Positions 14,267-22,281 of a DNA stretch of 26,907 bases are shown piece by piece. A program made the position numbers and the translations under genes. Every line of letters starts with the position of its first letter. The stretch's first letter is position 1. The notes beneath the pieces are model-generated. The model was given only the letters and a program-made list of their open reading frames with translations. It ran no database searches and was not told the DNA's origin. The stretch is taken from the IMG/VR virus record IMGVR_UViG_3300008110_000338, positions 1 to 26,907 of that record; one strand, given 5' to 3'. The DNA is from a virus.

Positions 14267-14851
14267 TTAACCACGGCTGCGGAAAGGTTCAACAGTGGCT
14301 CGCTTTAAATCACCAAAAGCACGACGCTTCTCAGCCTGAGCAGAAGCAGCTAGTTGTAGTTGTTGTTGACCAACAAGGTTACGTGCTGCTTGTGCAGTAG
14401 GAGATTGCTCACGTGCTTGGAATGCTGCAAGCTGACGGTTGTAGTCTTGGTTGCGCATGTACTCCGTGAACGGAAGAGATGCTGCACCAAAAGCCGTGGC
14501 CGCACCAAGGCTTAAAACATTTTGCTTGAGTTCTGATTTTAAGAGATTTTCTTGCAGAGCTTTAACTGTATTGGCGTACTGTTCTGCACCAGTCAGATCA
14601 GTTGGTGATAAATCAGCAGCTCCAGCAATAGGAGGAACCTGAGCAAAGTAATCAAAGGGTTGATTAGAAGTACCAGCTGCTTTTTTATATTCTTCTAAAG
14701 CAAGGTCAACTGTTTTACCAGTATTAAAATCAATACCTTTGTACTTGCCAATAGCAGCTTTTAACTTTTCTAGATCAAGCTCCTTACCAGTGGAAACACC
14801 AAAGTAGTTAGGTGTTCCTGGCTTGTAGTAGCTACTAAAATCTTGAGGCAC
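14267..14851 (-). CDS. Virion-like protein, unknown, mixed helical
   Basis: This protein has 194 residues. The N-terminus carries a KPGTPNYFG motif that echoes the NYF-type ends of other late proteins. Residues 23-60 and 85-115 are charged helices; residues 110-128 are a mildly hydrophobic Ala/Gly patch (LSLGAATAFGAASLPF), and the C-terminal 65 residues are Gln/Ala/Arg-rich and amphipathic. It begins 15 bases after its upstream neighbour. No family recognised. Its place in a run of Gly/Ala-rich proteins suggests an internal or ejected virion protein. Confidence 0.65.
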   Translation of the reverse strand: MPQDFSSYYKPGTPNYFGVSTGKELDLEKLKAAIGKYKGIDFNTGKTVDLALEEYKKAAGTSNQPFDYFAQVPPIAGAADLSPTDLTGAEQYANTVKALQENLLKSELKQNVLSLGAATAFGAASLPFTEYMRNQDYNRQLAAFQAREQSPTAQAARNLVGQQQLQLAASAQAEKRRAFGDLKRATVEPFRSRG

Positions 14852-14866
14852 GATTAGCCCCTCCTA

Positions 14867-15673
14867 TCAGAAGTAACGATACTGGGTAGCACCAGCTTGA
14901 CCAACGTTGGTTAAGAAACCTTCTGCCATCCGTTGAGCACCAAGTTGACCCTGTTGACGCATTGCAGCATCAGTAGCTAGAGCAGTCGCAAGTTGTGCAG
15001 CTTTGGCGCCACGGATAAGATCAGCTTCTTTGGAGCGTTGTTGATAAGCTTCCTGGTACGGAGCATAACGCAGAGCATTCTGCAGACTCTGCATGTACTG
15101 CTGTTGCTCAAACCGAAGCTGACTTTGGATTGAACCAAGAGGATCAGCATAACCAGCAGCACCTGGAGGACCAAACTGACCCAAATTAGAAGGGGTCATC
15201 TGACCTGCTCCATAACCAGGAACATCAGGCAGCTGGGGCATACCGGCACCCGTTGCTTGCTGAGTTAAACCAACAGCTTTAGAAACGGGTTGAACAGCTT
15301 TACCTGCAAGGCTTGCACCGCCAGCTGCAAGAGCCGGAACAGCTAAACCGCCTCCAATCAGGGCGGCACCGCCAAGACCTTTAGCAAGGGCGGCTTTACC
15401 TAAGGCTTGCTGGCCAATTGGGTTAATAGTGCTTGCACCGCCACGGGCAAATAACTGAGATGCTTTATAAGCTTCTGGAGCAATCTTGGCACCAAGAGCG
15501 GTACCAGCAAGACGCGTACCAATAGCACTAGCAGCACCAGGGAGAACAGCACCTAAACCAGTGCCCAGAAGACCACCACCAACAGTTTGGCCAATATCAC
15601 CACCACTACGTTTGTAAGCTTCTGTTGCTCCTAATCCTCCGCCAACTAAAGCGCTAATCAGTAACGGGTTCAT
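14867..15673 (-). CDS. Gly/Ala-rich hydrophobic virion-like protein
   Basis: This protein has 268 residues. The first 130 consist of glycine-zipper-like hydrophobic stretches (about 4-16, 30-62 and 88-122) with repeated GGGLGxGLG and AAGGASLAG patterns, typical of proteins that insert in membranes without classical charged flanks. The C-terminal half is Gln/Ala-rich and helical, and ends TQYRYF. A clear AAGAGGA ribosome site lies eight bases before ATG 15673. Such proteins could form a DNA-ejection channel in the host envelope; that is inference. No enzymatic motif seen. Confidence 0.7.
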   Translation of the reverse strand: MNPLLISALVGGGLGATEAYKRSGGDIGQTVGGGLLGTGLGAVLPGAASAIGTRLAGTALGAKIAPEAYKASQLFARGGASTINPIGQQALGKAALAKGLGGAALIGGGLAVPALAAGGASLAGKAVQPVSKAVGLTQQATGAGMPQLPDVPGYGAGQMTPSNLGQFGPPGAAGYADPLGSIQSQLRFEQQQYMQSLQNALRYAPYQEAYQQRSKEADLIRGAKAAQLATALATDAAMRQQGQLGAQRMAEGFLTNVGQAGATQYRYF

Positions 15674-15714
15674 GAAATTAAATCCTCTTAAATGTTATTT
15701 TAGAAGAACTACGC

Positions 15715-16224
15715 TTAACCAAAGAAACCGCCTAAGGTTCCGCCAAGAGCTGGAGCAGCAGCAGCGGCAGCAGCGCCTACACCAGGAATCATTGAAACAC
15801 CGATTCCAGCCAAAGTTCCTAATGCACCGCCAATACCTCGGCTACCACCAGACTGTGTGGTTTTCTGTGTTGGCGTGGGAAGGAACATAGTATAGCCACG
15901 GCCTTGTACTGCAGTGGGCGCATTAGAACCGTAACCACGATAACTACGAGAACCAGGATTAGTACTGTTTTGTGATTTGTAAGTAAGAGCTTTGTTCAGT
16001 GCTTCAAAACCTTTTTGTACCCAGTCGGTGCCAGAGGAACGTGCGGCTAAACCACCAGCACCGCTTAAGCCAGGTAAATCAAACGAACCAGTCCAATCAA
16101 CACTTGGAGTTTGGCTCCAATCTGTGTTACTAGAAACAGAGCCCCAATTGTAGTTGCCAAGGCCAGGTGCTTCGCCCTTGAAGATATTATCTGTTTGAAC
16201 GTAGTTGTCGTAAAGCCCTGCCAT
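15715..16224 (-). CDS. Virion-like protein with a glycine-zipper C-terminus
   Basis: ATG 16224 forms a TAATG junction with the upstream stop and gives 169 residues; a longer frame to 16257 would run into the upstream gene without a better signal. Residues 1-60 are Asn/Trp/Ser-rich; residues 85-125 are Ser/Gly/Tyr-rich; the last 40 residues are a Gly/Ala hydrophobic block (GGALGTLAGIGVSMIPGVG, then seven consecutive Ala) ending GGFFG. Such a C-terminal block could insert into a membrane. Family not recognised. Confidence 0.66.
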   Translation of the reverse strand: MAGLYDNYVQTDNIFKGEAPGLGNYNWGSVSSNTDWSQTPSVDWTGSFDLPGLSGAGGLAARSSGTDWVQKGFEALNKALTYKSQNSTNPGSRSYRGYGSNAPTAVQGRGYTMFLPTPTQKTTQSGGSRGIGGALGTLAGIGVSMIPGVGAAAAAAAPALGGTLGGFFG

Positions 16225-17435
16225 TACTGATTCATGTAAGGAGTGAGTTCTTGCCAACTAGAAGCCGGAGGTTGTCCTAAAGCTTCACTAGCAGATTGGA
16301 AAGAACCATATTTATGCTTTAGGTATTCTACTGGTTGTTCTTTCTTTAAACGATTCTCAGCTTGTTTGTTGAAGATAGCTTGTGATCCTTTCTTTGCTAA
16401 ATAACCGGCGCCAAGTCCAGCAGCCACAATCCCGGCAGCTGTTGCAAGCTTAGGTGCACCAATCGGTTCTTTTTGTGCTACATCTTCTAATAAACCAGTC
16501 AGATATTGCACTCCACCTTTTGTTCCCTTATTGATAGGGATACCTGCTTTTTCCACAGCAATTTCACGCCCTAACTGTTTAACAGCTTGTTCCATTTCAG
16601 GAGTCCTGGCCATCACAGTTTTTGCGTAGCGCATTTTTTCTGGTAATGCTTTTTGCAGTGCACCTGTAGTTCCAATAGCAGCTGCAGTACCAATAGCTGT
16701 GGATGCCGTAACAGGGAAACCAAAATATTGAATCTCTGGTTCATTTAATCCTTTTGCAGTACCACGAATAATACCAAGTGGTCCAACAAAAGATTGCGAT
16801 TGTGGATCAACCTTTCCAAACCCATCTGGCTTCATGTGTTTGTAGCGCAGATATTGTTGATAGGTAGGATAAGCAACTTCAGGACGTTCTTCTTTAAACG
16901 TTGAGTAAGGAAGTGGATCACCACGGCGACCTGTGAAGTAACGCAGAACAGATTCCGCCATGGGGTTAGCCGATGTACGACCAGTCGGATCTTCTTCCTT
17001 GGAAACAGGTAGGATGCTCTTGAAACCAGCAGGACGAGCACCTGTCAGCGGGTTACCAACAGCACCTCCTAAAGCGGCAATAGCAAACGGAGTACTGCGG
17101 CCAAGCAGATCAGTGGTGACAGGATCAAGACCCATCTTCTGGCCAGCGGCACGCCCAACATTACGACCAACTGCTAAGGTGTGATTTAAGAACCAGTAGG
17201 TGCCACGTGATGCATCTGTTAAAACATCAAGGGTGCCAGTAGCAGCAGCCAATGGAAGATTACCTTGCTTTGCATATTTAACTGCTTCTTTGACACCACC
17301 ATAAACAGCACGTGGTCCGGTAGCACCACGGCCAAGGTTTAAACCTTGTTCTACATAGTTACTAAATTCACTACCAAACTTACTAGCAGCAGCAATGCTA
17401 TTGGAGAGATAGTTTGGAATATTTGCAAAGCGCAT
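16224..17435 (-). CDS. Large internal-virion-like protein with several hydrophobic segments
   Basis: This protein has 403 residues and begins MRFANIPNY, like the small protein at 1747-2028. Hydrophobic Gly/Ala segments lie at about 112-130, 240-262 and 330-350, separated by basic, folded-looking regions (for example STFKEERPEVAYPTYQQYLR at about 178-197). Starts and stops overlap both neighbours by one base (TGATG, TAATG), so expression is coupled. No catalytic motif was found. It belongs to the chain of small-residue-rich late proteins, which I interpret as internal or ejection proteins. Confidence 0.68.
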   Translation of the reverse strand: MRFANIPNYLSNSIAAASKFGSEFSNYVEQGLNLGRGATGPRAVYGGVKEAVKYAKQGNLPLAAATGTLDVLTDASRGTYWFLNHTLAVGRNVGRAAGQKMGLDPVTTDLLGRSTPFAIAALGGAVGNPLTGARPAGFKSILPVSKEEDPTGRTSANPMAESVLRYFTGRRGDPLPYSTFKEERPEVAYPTYQQYLRYKHMKPDGFGKVDPQSQSFVGPLGIIRGTAKGLNEPEIQYFGFPVTASTAIGTAAAIGTTGALQKALPEKMRYAKTVMARTPEMEQAVKQLGREIAVEKAGIPINKGTKGGVQYLTGLLEDVAQKEPIGAPKLATAAGIVAAGLGAGYLAKKGSQAIFNKQAENRLKKEQPVEYLKHKYGSFQSASEALGQPPASSWQELTPYMNQ

Positions 17436-18121
17436 CAGAAGTACCGAGTTGTTGGAGTACTTAACATTTGGTTTGCAATCTCAAAGGGATTAGAAGAACC
17501 GCCTTGAGAAACATGATAGATATAGCTAGGGAACTTGTAGTTCCTGGCATAGGTTAATTCTAAACGACGTTGGTGCTCCAGGGCATTGGGATCAGTGCCG
17601 ACAACTGCCTCTGGCATTGCAGCTAACTCTGCATTTGTAACATCTGCTTGGATGCCAGTTTGTGTATTACGGCCACCGCCATAACCTTCAGGAAGAACTG
17701 AACGTGTCACCGCTCGGGTTAAAGGTTCAGTAACAGCCATACCACCAATAACACCAATGCCTAACTTACCAAGACCTGCTGCTGCACCTGCCAAACTCTG
17801 AGCAGCTGGAGCGGGTATTCCCATTCCTGCCATTCGTTGTGCTGCACCAGCTTCCATTTGAGAAAGGCCTGGTGCTACTTGTTTAACACCCGCCATAATC
17901 CCGCGTTCGATGGGGCCGCTTAATACACCAAGGGTTGCAGCACGCGCCAGACTTTCAGGAAGCGGAGGAGCTTCTTTGCCAAGAGCAAGCGGTAATCCCT
18001 GTTCAAGTGCCAAACTTAGTGCACCTGTACGAGCTGCTTCTTTAGCAAACGCTTTACCGCCAGCTGGAGCAATGATGGGAAGCAGGCGTTGTCCTGCTAA
18101 ACGTAAGGCAGTTCCAATCAT
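17435..18121 (-). CDS. Gly/Ala-rich virion-like protein with a TTRYF tail
   Basis: This protein has 228 residues. Residues 1-155 are Ala/Gly/Leu-rich with pseudo-repeats (LAxEQGLPLALGKEAPPLPE, AAQSLAGAAAGLGKLGIGVI). The last 50 residues are polar and end STPTTRYF after a SNPFEIANQML segment, which resembles the ends of the two lysin-like proteins (QPTTNYFA and TEPVNYFG). It overlaps the upstream gene by four bases (ATGA) and the downstream gene by one. No enzymatic motif seen. An internal virion protein is likely. Confidence 0.67.
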   Translation of the reverse strand: MIGTALRLAGQRLLPIIAPAGGKAFAKEAARTGALSLALEQGLPLALGKEAPPLPESLARAATLGVLSGPIERGIMAGVKQVAPGLSQMEAGAAQRMAGMGIPAPAAQSLAGAAAGLGKLGIGVIGGMAVTEPLTRAVTRSVLPEGYGGGRNTQTGIQADVTNAELAAMPEAVVGTDPNALEHQRRLELTYARNYKFPSYIYHVSQGGSSNPFEIANQMLSTPTTRYF

Positions 18122-18537
18122 GAGACGCTAGTACCTTCTGAACCTGGAAACTCTTTTCCTTTTTCAGCTCTTTGTTGGATGATGGCAGTTAGTCCGCCAG
18201 GATTAACACGTTCTTCTGGAGCAATTACAGGACTTTGATCGTAATTTGCTAAGAAGGATTTCAGATAATTTGTACCACTAATTGCGAACGGATCTTTGCC
18301 AGTGTTAGGTACAATCTGATCAGTTCCAGGAGCTTTCGCAAGATCTAAATCTTCTTGGAAAGATCCATACTGTTTAGCTGGAAATACAGGGTTTGTATCG
18401 CGCAAGTTTGCTAAGTACTTATTTAAGAACCCTTTCTCTCCTGCCATTTGTTGATCTACAAATGGACCCAAAGAATCACCTGCATTTTTGGATGCAGCTT
18501 TAACTCTATTGAGATAAGGGATTTGCGTTTTAAACAC
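18118..18537 (-). CDS. Small polar virion-like protein, unknown
   Basis: This protein has 139 residues, polar and with a globular mix, and no membrane segment. It contains MAGEKGFLNKYLANLRDTNP and DPFAISGTNYLKSFLANYDQ segments and a Pro-rich APEERVNPGG near the end. It is five bases after the upstream gene and overlaps the next by ATGA. Not recognised. The genes around it suggest a minor structural protein. Confidence 0.62.
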   Translation of the reverse strand: MFKTQIPYLNRVKAASKNAGDSLGPFVDQQMAGEKGFLNKYLANLRDTNPVFPAKQYGSFQEDLDLAKAPGTDQIVPNTGKDPFAISGTNYLKSFLANYDQSPVIAPEERVNPGGLTAIIQQRAEKGKEFPGSEGTSVS

Positions 18538-18542
18538 AGTAA

Positions 18543-18749
18543 TTAGCTACCTTTCTTTTTCTTACGCAGACCAGCAAGGGTCTTTGCAAGTTGTGCACGC
18601 TTTACAGTTTTGTCGCTGTATTTGTCGGGATTGTCAGTAACAGTTTTTGCAAACTCTTCTGTGCTCATCCCTGCTTTCTCTGCCTGTGCAGAAAAGGCGC
18701 CAGGTTTTTTGATAGCGCCTTTGATCCAGTTACCTTTGCCTTGCGCCAT
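18543..18749 (-). CDS. Small basic conserved-phage-type protein
   Basis: This protein has 68 residues, Lys-rich, with the pattern NWIKGAIKKPGAFSAQAEKA, then AGMSTEEFAKTV and a basic C-terminus RAQLAKTLAGLRKKKKG. I recall many phage and large-virus genomes encoding short proteins with the same 'IKxAIKKPGAFxxxAxxAGxS' signature, usually of unknown role. It starts in a TAATG junction with the TM protein before it. DNA binding or packaging into the virion is possible from the charge. Confidence 0.72.
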   Translation of the reverse strand: MAQGKGNWIKGAIKKPGAFSAQAEKAGMSTEEFAKTVTDNPDKYSDKTVKRAQLAKTLAGLRKKKKGS

Positions 18750-19183
18750 TACTTAAGAAGTGCCTTTACTTTGTTGATGGTTTCTTCTTTACGAGCTTGG
18801 CCAGAGATCACATCAGTTAAGAGATCAGCAGCAACCATTGTCTTGGGACGGTCGGCCATTGCTTCATACTGACGCACTTTATTTGCAGCAACTTGTGGCA
18901 ACCAACGCTTGGTAACTTCCAGAGTTAGTTCTTTTAATTCGGCTGCAGTGATGTGACCATCAGCAACAGATTCAATAGCAAGTTCAACTGCAAACTCAAC
19001 ATCAGATCCACTCCACGAACGCATGTTGCGCTCAAGAAGAGGATCTAACACATCATAAACACGGGACAGAATAGGACCGTATTTAACTAAATTACGTGCA
19101 GCAATCAAACGCGATACCCAACCAGCGCCAGCCGTAAGGCCAGCACCAAGTAGCAAGGCAATGATCGGCTCTAGGGTTGTCAT
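18749..19183 (-). CDS. Protein with an N-terminal membrane segment; holin-like candidate
   Basis: This protein has 144 residues. Residues 5-24 (EPIIALLLGAGLTAGAGWVS) form one membrane segment, followed by a basic RLIAARNLVKYG. The rest is charged and helical (VEFAVELAIESVADGHITAA, then a Lys-rich C-terminus). One N-terminal segment plus a cytoplasmic helical domain with 'AVE-A' spacing recalls LL-H-type holins, but similarity is weak. A virion membrane-anchored protein is the alternative. A GGGAG site precedes the start. It lies just downstream of the first and largest late gene. Confidence 0.65.
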   Translation of the reverse strand: MTTLEPIIALLLGAGLTAGAGWVSRLIAARNLVKYGPILSRVYDVLDPLLERNMRSWSGSDVEFAVELAIESVADGHITAAELKELTLEVTKRWLPQVAANKVRQYEAMADRPKTMVAADLLTDVISGQARKEETINKVKALLK

Positions 19184-19214
19184 GTTAACTCCCTAATAAT
19201 GATCATTCTAAATG

Positions 19215-21527
19215 TCACAACTCACCACGTAATGCTTTTCTTACAATCTCTGCACGCTGACGCAGAACCTCTGCTTCCTGCGCTCTGGGGCTACCAGGAG
19301 TTGCTGGACGCCAGGTTGAGAACCGTGTACCCATTGCGGCGGGTGCACCGCTTTCACTGATTGCACGACCTTCTCGGATGCTTGCTGGAATGGTTGCGCC
19401 AGGGGTCATGCGGCTTGCAACACGACGACCGCTTTCACGGGCAGCTTCAATACGACGGCGTGCTTGAGCTGCTTGCCGACCACCCATTGCTTGCTGGCTG
19501 TAAGCAAGGCCAGTTGTGGGATCAAGCACTTCAGGTGTTGCTTCTGCTAACTGCGATAAAGCAGCAGGATCAAAAGAACGTGGATCAATTACTTCAGCAC
19601 TTACACCTTTGAAGGTGCGGCCTTCTCGTCCCATAATTCGTTGGGGCTCAACAGCGGTACCACGAACTGCGCGGACAGCGCCACCAAGAAGATCTTCCCG
19701 CTTGATCTGTCCTTCTGTCAGGATCTCGCCAGTATCTACATTCTTGTAGAGGAATGGAGTTGCTTCAATGGTGCTACCTTCTCCAGCGGTAAATCCCTCT
19801 GCAGCCAGTGCTTCCCGGCGGCGACCCACACCACCAACTTCTTGACGACCTGCACCACCAGCAGCACGCATCCGGTAGTACTGACTGGTTGGCATCCCTT
19901 CCACTTCAGGAACTACACGCGATCCCACAACTTCACCAGTGGTTTCACTGATGACAGGAACTTCACGGATTCCCTCTGTAACTTCAGGACGCAGTTTGTA
20001 AAGAACACCAGAAGCTTGTGCTTGCTCCAGGCGATTGCGTGCATCTTGGCTTGCAGCAGCTGTTCCACGCAGCATACGCTCAGTACGTGGACCTAAGCTT
20101 TGCAGCTGTTCTTGAGTTGGTTGATATGTAGAAGGAAGACCAAGTTGCGTTAAAGCACGTTCTTTCATGATGCTCTGCATATTCAACGCAGCTTGCAGAG
20201 ATTCAGCACGACTAGTTGCAACAGGAACACCAGTCTCTGGATTAATGGTTTGACCAAAAGCTTCGTAAAGAGAACCGGTTGGGACACTTTCACCAGAAGG
20301 AAGTGTTACACGAATTGGTAAACCTGGAGTTTGACTGTATGCAGACCGGATTACACCAGGGTCACCAGTTGCTTGGAAGATTGCTTCTGCTTGCTTCTGT
20401 ACAGTTGCTGCACGAGGATCAGCAGAGAAGGTACGTTGTACACCGGAAAGGGAACCTTCTGGGATAGGACGTTGCGTTCCCAGTAATCCCCTAAGTGTTT
20501 CACCAGATTCCACAAATTCTTCTGATGGCATCTGGCGAATGTTGCGTTCAATGTTAGTAAAGAACGGAGCATTAGCTGCTTCTGTTACCTGACCCGTCAT
20601 TGGATCCAGCATTGACCCTGGCGACAACCGTTGCCGCATCCTCTGCATGGAGCCGGTCTCTAATGCTGGGTTGCCGTAACCAATCTTCTGGGTGAACTGG
20701 GAAATACGGGATTGAATATCGGGATCAATGCCGGCACCGGTGGTTTGTGTTCCAATAATGCTCTGTTCTGCTGGCGCAACCATAGTTTGGCCGGCGCTAC
20801 CAAGAGCGGATTCACTCCAAGGGTCTGGAATCCTTGATTTCAAGGACTGATTAACGCGAACTTCAGCAGGAACAACGTTTTGTGCCCGCACAACACCAGG
20901 TGCGGTGTCGTCGATAGCAGAAATACCATGTTGTGCTACAGAAAGAACGTTTTCTGCACCTTCACGGGTAACAAATGTAGGTTCAGCCGCTTCTTGTGCA
21001 ATACCAAGCGCCGATTTGATCCCAGATTTAGCACGTTGCCCCAGATCACGCACCATTCCCCCAACTCGTCCAACACCGAGGTCACGGCCCGTCAATTTCT
21101 GGGCACCATAAACGCCAGCAGCAACAGCACCGACCCCTAACGCCCCTAAGGCAGCCTTTTCAAGGAGTGATTTTGGCTGCTCAGTACCACCAAAACCGGT
21201 TTCACTGGCGTCATCAGCATGGTGTTGGACATAATGTTGCCCGGTCAGGCTGTTATTGAGCTGACCTGCAACCTTTGGGATGTTGTTATCAGGTGTAATG
21301 GGCGACTGCAGCAGCGTATTGTCGCCATAATGCCGCACAGATTGCGGTTGGTCATAAACAATATCCCCTTGAAAACCTTCAACCTCATTAAAACCGCGAA
21401 ATTTACCAAATCCACGATTGAAATCATACACTTCAGGCGCTAAACGTGCCTTATCTTGTGCAGTTTTAGGGTATGGATTGCCTGTCGCAGCTGCCCACAA
21501 TGCATAATCCTGCGGAGAAACGGGCAT
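19215..21527 (-). CDS. Large virion-like protein, first gene of the late block
   Basis: This protein has 770 residues, mostly polar, with abundant Gln, Glu, Arg, Ser and Thr, and long probably extended regions. A single hydrophobic stretch lies at about 122-144 (EKAALGALGVGAVAAGVYGA). The last 120 residues are Arg/Ala/Glu-rich and helical. No catalytic motif was found. Size, lack of enzyme features and its lead position in the virion block fit an internal virion or tail-associated structural protein. No Shine-Dalgarno site is seen before ATG 21527; the leader is AT-rich with two overlapping 10-base palindromes (AGATATATCT and TATCTAGATA). Confidence 0.78.
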   Translation of the reverse strand: MPVSPQDYALWAAATGNPYPKTAQDKARLAPEVYDFNRGFGKFRGFNEVEGFQGDIVYDQPQSVRHYGDNTLLQSPITPDNNIPKVAGQLNNSLTGQHYVQHHADDASETGFGGTEQPKSLLEKAALGALGVGAVAAGVYGAQKLTGRDLGVGRVGGMVRDLGQRAKSGIKSALGIAQEAAEPTFVTREGAENVLSVAQHGISAIDDTAPGVVRAQNVVPAEVRVNQSLKSRIPDPWSESALGSAGQTMVAPAEQSIIGTQTTGAGIDPDIQSRISQFTQKIGYGNPALETGSMQRMRQRLSPGSMLDPMTGQVTEAANAPFFTNIERNIRQMPSEEFVESGETLRGLLGTQRPIPEGSLSGVQRTFSADPRAATVQKQAEAIFQATGDPGVIRSAYSQTPGLPIRVTLPSGESVPTGSLYEAFGQTINPETGVPVATSRAESLQAALNMQSIMKERALTQLGLPSTYQPTQEQLQSLGPRTERMLRGTAAASQDARNRLEQAQASGVLYKLRPEVTEGIREVPVISETTGEVVGSRVVPEVEGMPTSQYYRMRAAGGAGRQEVGGVGRRREALAAEGFTAGEGSTIEATPFLYKNVDTGEILTEGQIKREDLLGGAVRAVRGTAVEPQRIMGREGRTFKGVSAEVIDPRSFDPAALSQLAEATPEVLDPTTGLAYSQQAMGGRQAAQARRRIEAARESGRRVASRMTPGATIPASIREGRAISESGAPAAMGTRFSTWRPATPGSPRAQEAEVLRQRAEIVRKALRGEL

Positions 21528-21774
21528 TTCTATAGATATATCTAGATAATAACGATTTTAGGCGCAATCAATACAGTATCAACGCCAGGTGAAGCCCCCC
21601 TAACGGCCTTAGAAAACCAGCCTTTAGGGTGAAAATCGCGGTAGACATCAAGCTCGCTCTGCTCGCAGGAGCGTGCGAGAGGAAAAAAAGAAAGGGGGCG
21701 TGGATATGCTCCCTGCGGTCGCATTTAAACCGAAGAGAAAGTTCTATTCGGCAGTGTCCTTTGAATCATCTGTG
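21528..21774. other. Divergent intergenic region between the late and early arms
   Basis: No convincing gene. Next to the late start it holds overlapping palindromes AGATATATCT and TATCTAGATA, which could be a promoter or operator core. Around 21654-21678 a GC-rich inverted repeat (CTCGCTC ... GAGCGtGCGAG) is followed on the plus strand by AAAAAAAG. At 21708-21722 is the first copy of the GCTCCCTnCGGTCGC element. Short open frames here (plus from 21673, minus 21724-21542) lack support. Confidence 0.5.
21708..21722 (+). repeat. GCTCCCTGCGGTCGC element, copy 1
   Basis: This 15-base element recurs at 21949, 22631 and 23263 with one variable base. Here it precedes the first early gene and is not followed by a T-tract, unlike the copy at 21949. 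It is one reason for starting the first early gene after it. Confidence 0.7.
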
Positions 21775-21927
21775 ATGGCTTATCAAGTTGTGATTGCAAA
21801 CAACGATGAGTTTGCGCAAGCTTACCTGCAAGGATGCGAGAAAGTATTCGAGTGTCTATCAGAAGCAGAAGAGTATGTAGCGAGCTTCGAAGAATGGGAG
21901 CAAGCAATGCTGCGGATCGCAGCTTGA
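21775..21927 (+). CDS. Small acidic protein, unknown (first early gene)
   Basis: ATG 21775 gives a 50-residue acidic protein (MAYQVVIANNDEFAQAYLQG, then SEAEEYVASFEEWEQAML). The same frame is open back to 21673, but that part runs through a repeated hairpin element found outside genes elsewhere, so the shorter start is preferred; ATG 21706 is an alternative. No ribosome site is evident. A terminator follows 10 bases after the stop. Function unknown; small acidic early proteins often bind host factors, which cannot be judged here. Confidence 0.5.
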   Translation: MAYQVVIANNDEFAQAYLQGCEKVFECLSEAEEYVASFEEWEQAMLRIAA

Positions 21928-21936
21928 GTTTAAATC

Positions 21937-21968
21937 GGGGGAGCAACCGCTCCCTCCGGTCGCTTTTT
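21937..21968 (+). terminator. Rho-independent terminator with GCTCCCTCCGGTCGC, copy 2
   Basis: Arms AGCAACCG and CGGTCGCT pair with one mismatch around a seven-base loop and run into TTTTT. An alternative fold pairs GGGAGC with GCTCCC. It directly follows the first early gene. Confidence 0.75.
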
Positions 21969-21981
21969 GAGTTTTCCACAG

Positions 21982-21993
21982 GGTATTTATACC
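21982..21993 (-). promoter_or_regulatory. TATAAATA motif in an inverted repeat (late-promoter-like), site 1
   Basis: The minus strand reads GGTATAAATACC; arms GGTAT/ATACC flank the centre. TATAAATA is the T4-type late promoter box, and it points towards the late block, but 450 bases before its first gene. No T4-type sigma factor is encoded in this window. Confidence 0.35.
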
Positions 21994-22044
21994 TACCCAC
22001 ACACCCTATATTCCCTCAAATCCCTGTCATACCAACGGATCTCA

Positions 22045-22061
22045 GTCCTATTTATCAGGAC
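22045..22061 (-). promoter_or_regulatory. GATAAATA motif in an inverted repeat (late-promoter-like), site 2
   Basis: The minus strand reads GTCCTGATAAATAGGAC; five-base arms GTCCT/AGGAC enclose a seven-base centre with GATAAAT. Same direction and layout as the site 60 bases away, which argues against chance. Confidence 0.35.
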
Positions 22062-22281
22062 ATGCGTGACAATATAGCTTGCACTTTTCCACAAGCAAGT
22101 ACAAACTTGGCCTTATTTTAGCCTTGATTTTTATATAACTAGAAATACTTTTAGCAAGATTGTCCAGAAGATTGCCTCCAGGAGCTAGTTATTCCTCCTA
22201 GATGCAGTCCTTTGACTGCTGTTCTTTGCTTGTTTTCTCGTGGAGAAATTCGGTGCTGCAGTGTGTTGCATTGCTATCGGC

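Larger units (their letters stand above)
21969..22281. other. Regulatory or origin-like intergenic stretch
   Basis: No gene of more than 50 codons has support here. The stretch has two TTTTCCACA boxes (21972-21980, 22085-22093), which match the form reported for cyanobacterial DnaA boxes; two ATAAATA motifs in inverted repeats; an AT-rich patch (about 22112-22158) with TTGGCC, 18 bases, then TTATAT as a possible plus-strand promoter; and a CTTGC...GCAAG inverted repeat at 22079-22100. Promoter region and possible replication origin are both inferences. Confidence 0.4.

Noticed and set aside
21542-21724. Minus-strand 60-codon frame upstream of the late block
   Set aside because: It covers a hairpin and a dispersed repeat, has no ribosome site and no protein-like pattern.
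21673-21774. Upstream extension of the first early gene
   Set aside because: It runs through the repeated GCTCCCT element, which is non-coding at its other copies.
21969-22281. tRNA gene in the inter-arm region
   Set aside because: Hairpins are present but no cloverleaf, anticodon arm or T-loop consensus could be traced.
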